Source: Bradyrhizobium aeschynomenes (GTDB lineage Bacteria > Pseudomonadota > Alphaproteobacteria > Rhizobiales > Xanthobacteraceae). From it: a stretch of DNA of 64,000 nt. Location of the stretch: assembly GCF_013178945.1 (NCBI RefSeq), contig NZ_JABFDM010000003.1:248001-312000 (forward strand). The letters run 5' to 3'. Below, piece by piece: positions 60,453 through 64,000 of the stretch (positions are counted from its first letter, which is position 1; each line of letters begins with the position of its first letter). The translations under genes and the position numbers were made by a program. Below the pieces are notes generated by a model. It saw nothing but the letters and a program-made list of their open reading frames with translations. It was not told where the DNA came from and searched no databases.

Positions 60453-60611
60453 TGTCGCCCCTGCGAACGCAGGGGCCCATAACCCCAGAATGGCGTTGGG
60501 ACGCACGCTGCTCGCCACGTCGTTCTTTTTCCTCACGGCTGCTGCGGCGTATGGGTCCCGGGTCGGCGCCTTCGCGGCGCTTTGCGCCGCTGCGGCTTGC
60601 CCGGGACGACA
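60453..60611. repeat. 159-bp intergenic palindromic element
   Basis: TGTCGCCCCTGCGAACGCAGGGGCCCATAACC opens it and a region with GTATGGGTCCCGGG then a nested hairpin and GCCCGGGACGACA close it. Like the 149-bp elements near 10.1 kb, it has end dyads and an inner CCATAACC/TATGGG pair, but the sequence is different. It fills the gap between rsmD and the convergent mutL. Confidence 0.7.
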
Positions 60612-60664
60612 GCGAGTTCGTAGTTGCCGTCGTGGCACTCCTCGTAGATCGCCTGGTCGTCTTC

Positions 60665-62518
60665 CTATCTCCTCCCGAACAGCTTCTCGACATCGGCCAG
60701 CTTCAGCTCGACATAGGTCGGGCGGCCGTGGTTGCACTGGCCGGAGTTCGGCGTGTCCTCCATCTCGCGCAGCAGTGCGTTCATCTCCTCCGGCTTGAGG
60801 CGGCGGCCGGCGCGGACGGAGCCGTGGCAGGCCATGGTGGCGGCGACGTGCATCAGCCGGCGCTCCAGCGGCAGCGCCTCGCCCCATTCCTCCATGTGCT
60901 CGGCAAGGTCGCGCAGCAGCGCCGAGGCATTGATCTTGCCGAGCAGCGACGGCGTCTCGCGCACCGCGATGGCTCCCGGGCCGAACGACTCGATCGCCAG
61001 GCCGAACGAGGCGAGCTCATCGGTTCGCGTCAGCAGCGCCTCGACCGTGGCTTCGTCGAGCTCGACGATGTCGGGAATCAGCAGGATCTGCCGCTGCACG
61101 CCATGCGCTGCGAGCGAGGCCTTGAGCCGCTCATAGACGATGCGCTCATGCGCAGCATGCTGGTCGACGATGACGAGGCCGTCGCGGGTCTGCGCCACGA
61201 TGTAGGTATCGTGGATCTGCGTGCGCGCGGCGCCGAGCGGACGGTCGAGCAGATCGGGCGCTGCCGGCTGCTCGTGCAGCCGGACGTCGGCGCGGGGCGT
61301 GCCGACGTCGAACGCCGCTTGAGAGGATTCCGCCAGTCCGAAGGATTCGAGATCAGGTGAGGCGGCAGCCGCGGGGAAGGAGCCGCCGAAATGCGGCATC
61401 ACCGGTGCCGACGGCGAGCGCTGCCAGTCCCAATTCATCGGTCCCGGGTTGGGCCGCGGCGGCGCGAAGGCGGGGCGGAAGGCGGCGATTGTCGCGCCGC
61501 CGTCATTGGCCGCGGTACGTCGCCCCTCCCGCGCGAGGCCTTCCTTCAGCGCGTGGATGATCAGCGCGCGCACCAGGCCGGCATTGCGGAAGCGCACCTC
61601 GGTCTTGGCGGGATGAACGTTGGCATCGACCTCGCGCGGATCGAGCGTGACGAACAGCGCCACGACCGGGTGGCGGTCGCGCGGCAGATAGTCGGCATAG
61701 GCCGCGCGCACCGCGCCGAGGATCAGCTTGTCGCGCACCGGGCGGCCATTGACGAACAGGTATTGGCCGAGCGCATTCGCGCGCGTCAGCGCCGGCGCCG
61801 CGGCGAAGCCTTCCACCACGACATGCTCACGCTCGCTGCGCACGCCGATCGCATGGCTGCGGAAGTCGGCGCCGAGAATGTCGCCGAGCCGCGTCAATTG
61901 TCCCGGTGCGCCCGGCAGCGCGGCGGCCCAGGTCACCGGCGCGCGCTCCTCGCCGGCGATGGTGAAGGCGATGTCGGGCCGCGCCATCGCCAGCCGCCGC
62001 ACCACCTCGCGGATCGCCTCGGCCTCGGTGCGGTCGGTCTTGAGAAACTTCAGCCGTGCCGGCGTCGCGTGAAACAAGTCGGTGACCTCGACGCGGGTGC
62101 CCTGGTTGAGCGCCGCCGGCACGATGTCGGACTTGTCGCCGCAATCGACAGTGATCGCCCAGGCGTGCGGCTCGCTCTTGTGCCGCGTCGTGATCGACAG
62201 CCGCGCCACGGAGCCGATCGAGGGCAGCGCCTCGCCGCGGAATCCGAGCGTGCGGATCTGCAAGAGGTCCTCGTCGTCGAGCTTCGACGTCGCGTGGCGC
62301 TCGATCGCGAGCGCCAGATCGGCCGCGGTCATGCCGCCGCCATCGTCCGATATCGCGATCTTCCGCCGGCCGCCGCCGTCGGTGAAGACGTCGATGCGGC
62401 TGGCGCCGGCGTCGATCGCGTTCTCGACCAGTTCCTTGACCACGCTCGCAGGCCGCTCGACCACTTCGCCGGCGGCGATGCGGTTGATGATCTGCTCGGG
62501 AAGCTGGCGGACGGGCAT
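60665..62518 (-). CDS. mutL: DNA mismatch repair protein MutL
   Basis: The 617-residue protein starts MPVRQLPEQIINRIAAGEVV and has the GHKL ATPase motifs ENAIDAGASRI, SDDGGGM and GFRGEALPSIGSV. The C-terminal dimerisation domain holds the endonuclease motif DQHAAHERIVYE near residue 449 and the final CNHGRP. So this MutL nicks DNA itself, as expected where mutH is absent. Longer upstream readings overlap the next promoter and are not supported. It is convergent with rsmD across a palindromic repeat. Confidence 0.95.
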   Translation of the reverse strand: MPVRQLPEQIINRIAAGEVVERPASVVKELVENAIDAGASRIDVFTDGGGRRKIAISDDGGGMTAADLALAIERHATSKLDDEDLLQIRTLGFRGEALPSIGSVARLSITTRHKSEPHAWAITVDCGDKSDIVPAALNQGTRVEVTDLFHATPARLKFLKTDRTEAEAIREVVRRLAMARPDIAFTIAGEERAPVTWAAALPGAPGQLTRLGDILGADFRSHAIGVRSEREHVVVEGFAAAPALTRANALGQYLFVNGRPVRDKLILGAVRAAYADYLPRDRHPVVALFVTLDPREVDANVHPAKTEVRFRNAGLVRALIIHALKEGLAREGRRTAANDGGATIAAFRPAFAPPRPNPGPMNWDWQRSPSAPVMPHFGGSFPAAAASPDLESFGLAESSQAAFDVGTPRADVRLHEQPAAPDLLDRPLGAARTQIHDTYIVAQTRDGLVIVDQHAAHERIVYERLKASLAAHGVQRQILLIPDIVELDEATVEALLTRTDELASFGLAIESFGPGAIAVRETPSLLGKINASALLRDLAEHMEEWGEALPLERRLMHVAATMACHGSVRAGRRLKPEEMNALLREMEDTPNSGQCNHGRPTYVELKLADVEKLFGRR

Positions 62519-62686
62519 GAAACGACTGGCTTGGATTTTGAAGGCACACGGCACGCTGCCGCTCGCGGTGAGAATAGCGTTTTTTATGCAGTGCGGCAGG
62601 CGAAAGCCACGTTCTCCAACGGGATTGTGAGGCGGGCGGGGGCGGTATATCGTTTCGCGAAAATCACAATGTGCCGGAGGAAGCCC

Positions 62687-62998
62687 ATGTGCCGTCTGTT
62701 CGCACACCAGCCTCAGCGCGATTATGAGTCGCAGACCCGCTCGCTGCGGATCGGCGGCCATAGCACGTCGATCCGGCTCGAACTGGCGTTCTGGGACACG
62801 CTCGAGGAGATCGCCGCCAAGGAAGGCATGAGCCTCGCCAAGTTCGTGACGACGCTGTACGCCGAGGTGCTCGACCATCACGGCGAGGTGAAGAATTTCG
62901 CGTCGCTGCTGCGCTGCTCCTGTTTGATCTACCGGTCGAAGGCGAGCGCGGCGATGCCGGAGTTCGCCGCGGCCGCGATCATGGACGCGGCCGAATAG
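62687..62998 (+). CDS. ribbon-helix-helix domain protein (RHH_4 type)
   Basis: The 103-residue protein starts MCRLFAHQPQRDYESQTRSL and carries SIRLELAFWDTLEEIAAKEGM and LAKFVTTLYAEVL, the strand and helices of a ribbon-helix-helix fold of the kind present in alphaproteobacteria. Its start has GGAGGAAG at 6 nt. Some members are thought to be DNA-binding or to act on aryl sulfate regulation; the target is unknown. It lies alone, divergent from mutL. Confidence 0.84.
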   Translation: MCRLFAHQPQRDYESQTRSLRIGGHSTSIRLELAFWDTLEEIAAKEGMSLAKFVTTLYAEVLDHHGEVKNFASLLRCSCLIYRSKASAAMPEFAAAAIMDAAE

Positions 62999-63021
62999 CC
63001 CCGCGACTGCTCTCTCGTCTC

Positions 63022-63043
63022 CCTCCCCCGCAAGCGGGGGAGG
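63022..63043. repeat. intergenic GC palindrome
   Basis: Ten-bp arms CCTCCCCCGC / GCGGGGGAGG with a 2-nt AA loop. It is of the same type as the hairpin at 14064 and lies between convergent genes. Confidence 0.6.
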
Positions 63044-63092
63044 CGCTGACCGTCGTCGCGGCGACAGGGATGCCCCATATGATTGAGCAGAC

Positions 63093-64000
63093 TCAGATCT
63101 CCTTCTTCTGCATCGCGCCCGCGATGTAGTCGGCCTGCCTGATCGCCAGCGCCACGATGGTCAGCGTCGGATTGCACGCAGCACCGGTGGTGAACTGGCT
63201 GCCGTCGGAGACGAACAGGTTCTTCACGTCATGCGTCTGGCCGAATTTGTTGACGACGCCGTCCTTGGCCTTCTCGCTCATCCGGTTGGTGCCGAGATTG
63301 TGCGTCGAGGGATAGGGCGTGGTCGGATAGGTTACGGTGGCGCCGACCGCCTCGTAGATCGCCGAGCCCTGCTTGTAGGCGTGGGTGCGCATCGCGACGT
63401 CGTTGGGGTGATCGTCGAAATGCACCGACGCCACGGGCATGCCGAACTTGTCCTTGGCAACCGGATCGAGCGTGATCCGGTTGGTCTCCTGCGGCATGTC
63501 CTCGCCGACCAGCCACATGCCGGCCATGCGCGGATAGGTCTCCATCGCCGCGGTGAAGCTGCGGCCCCAGGCGCCGGGATTGAGGAACGCCGCCATGAAG
63601 GGGAGGCCGAGCGACAAGGTCTCCATCTCATAGCCGCCGACGAAGCCGCGCTTCGGATTGAACGCCGCCTCGTCACGGACGATGCCGGCCATCGTAGTGC
63701 CGCGATACATGTGCACGGGGTTCTCGAACGTCGCATAGACGCTGCCGGTCATGTGCCGCATGTAGTTGCGCCCGACCTGCCCTGACGAATTGGCGAGACC
63801 ATCCGGGAACATGCTCGACGCGCTGTTCAGCAGGAGCCGCGGGCTCTCGATCGAGTTGCCGGCAACCGCGACGATGCGCGCCTTCTGCAACTGCATCTTG
63901 CCCTGGCTGTCGGCATAGACCACGCCGGTCACCTTGCCCGATGCATCATGCTCGATCTTGATCGCCATGCTGCCGGACCGCACCTCGAGATTCCCGGTGG
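63093..64000 (-). CDS. C-terminal part of a GMC family oxidoreductase
   Basis: The frame runs off the window's right end, so the N-terminus with the FAD-binding loop is missing. What remains, 302 residues, contains the substrate domain and the C-terminal FAD/active-site part: ESPRLLLNSAS, NPKRGFVGGYEMETL, STHNLGTNRMSEKAK, and the end VSDGSQFTTGAACNPTLTIVALAIR. The pattern fits flavin-dependent sugar, gluconate or choline-type dehydrogenases. The exact substrate cannot be read. A start at 63983 is possible but upstream codons stay open. Confidence 0.82.
   Translation of the reverse strand, partial: TGNLEVRSGSMAIKIEHDASGKVTGVVYADSQGKMQLQKARIVAVAGNSIESPRLLLNSASSMFPDGLANSSGQVGRNYMRHMTGSVYATFENPVHMYRGTTMAGIVRDEAAFNPKRGFVGGYEMETLSLGLPFMAAFLNPGAWGRSFTAAMETYPRMAGMWLVGEDMPQETNRITLDPVAKDKFGMPVASVHFDDHPNDVAMRTHAYKQGSAIYEAVGATVTYPTTPYPSTHNLGTNRMSEKAKDGVVNKFGQTHDVKNLFVSDGSQFTTGAACNPTLTIVALAIRQADYIAGAMQKKEI

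Noticed and set aside
57667..60693. A minus-strand frame of about 1,000 codons opposite the pseudouridine synthase and rsmD
   Set aside because: Explained by the low-complexity, GC-biased sense gene; no ribosome site and no recognisable domain.
61391..62686. Long N-terminal extension of the ribbon-helix-helix protein
   Set aside because: That stretch is antisense to mutL; the ATG at 62687 has a strong ribosome site and gives the family's normal length.

Overview
The window is a GC-rich stretch of chromosome from an alphaproteobacterium of the order Rhizobiales. It most resembles Bradyrhizobium or a close relative in the Nitrobacteraceae. The grounds are the gene complement and order (hisZ-hisG; pmbA-cysQ-DUF4170-DUF374-waaA-lpxK-DUF2093; tadA-pseudouridine synthase-rsmD-mutL), a CIRCE-controlled groESL, a BacA/BclA-like ABC exporter, many short periplasmic proteins with cleavable signals, and several families of intergenic palindromes of the bradyrhizobial kind. 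No rRNA, tRNA, CRISPR array, prophage or transposase was seen. Names rest on motif recognition, not on database searches.

Layout. 1-5.4 kb: the tail of a DUF1080 protein, a pirin-wrbA unit divergent from a LysR regulator, a YbaK/HAD pair, an amidohydrolase with an operator-like palindrome, and rpmJ. 5.5-8.3 kb: small exported proteins, an alpha/beta hydrolase and a cytochrome c. 8.5-16.9 kb: glycolate oxidase genes, with glcD separated from glcE-glcF by about 4.3 kb of accessory DNA. That insert holds tandem 149-bp palindromic repeats, a membrane/coiled-coil protein, a DUF3883 (PD-(D/E)XK-like) protein lying between direct copies of another repeat, and a small ClpP-like exported protein. 17-25 kb: a histone H1-like Lys/Ala protein, a 16-bp tandem repeat, a TorF-type porin, the BclA-like exporter, a lactate permease and periplasmic proteins. 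25-31 kb: groEL-groES with CIRCE, a lipoprotein, cheZ, an L,D-transpeptidase and a DUF2076 protein. 31-36 kb: a leftward cluster rsmE, hisZ, hisG, a family 2 glycosyltransferase and a ChbG/HpnK deacetylase. 36-39 kb: two tandem paralogous four-cysteine periplasmic proteins followed by ubiA. 39-45 kb: the Kdo/lipid A cluster. 45-51 kb: a dienelactone-hydrolase-like protein, xseA, a hydrolase-membrane protein-winged helix operon, and purD. 51.3-57.2 kb: an accessory-looking cluster of a zinc-ribbon/adenylate cyclase/AAA/TPR protein of 1,076 residues, an unknown protein, and a single ORF that fuses a methyltransferase to a cytochrome P450. 57-64 kb: tadA, a pseudouridine synthase with a 388-residue disordered arginine-rich N-terminus, rsmD, mutL with the endonuclease motif, a ribbon-helix-helix protein, and the C-terminal part of a GMC oxidoreductase.

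The most unusual locus is the methyltransferase-P450 fusion and the cyclase/ATPase cluster it belongs to, inserted between the housekeeping genes purD and tadA. The second is the repeat-rich accessory insert between glcD and glcE. Most other genes are ordinary core functions: translation and tRNA editing, histidine and purine synthesis, lipopolysaccharide assembly, DNA repair, protein folding, and glycolate/lactate use.
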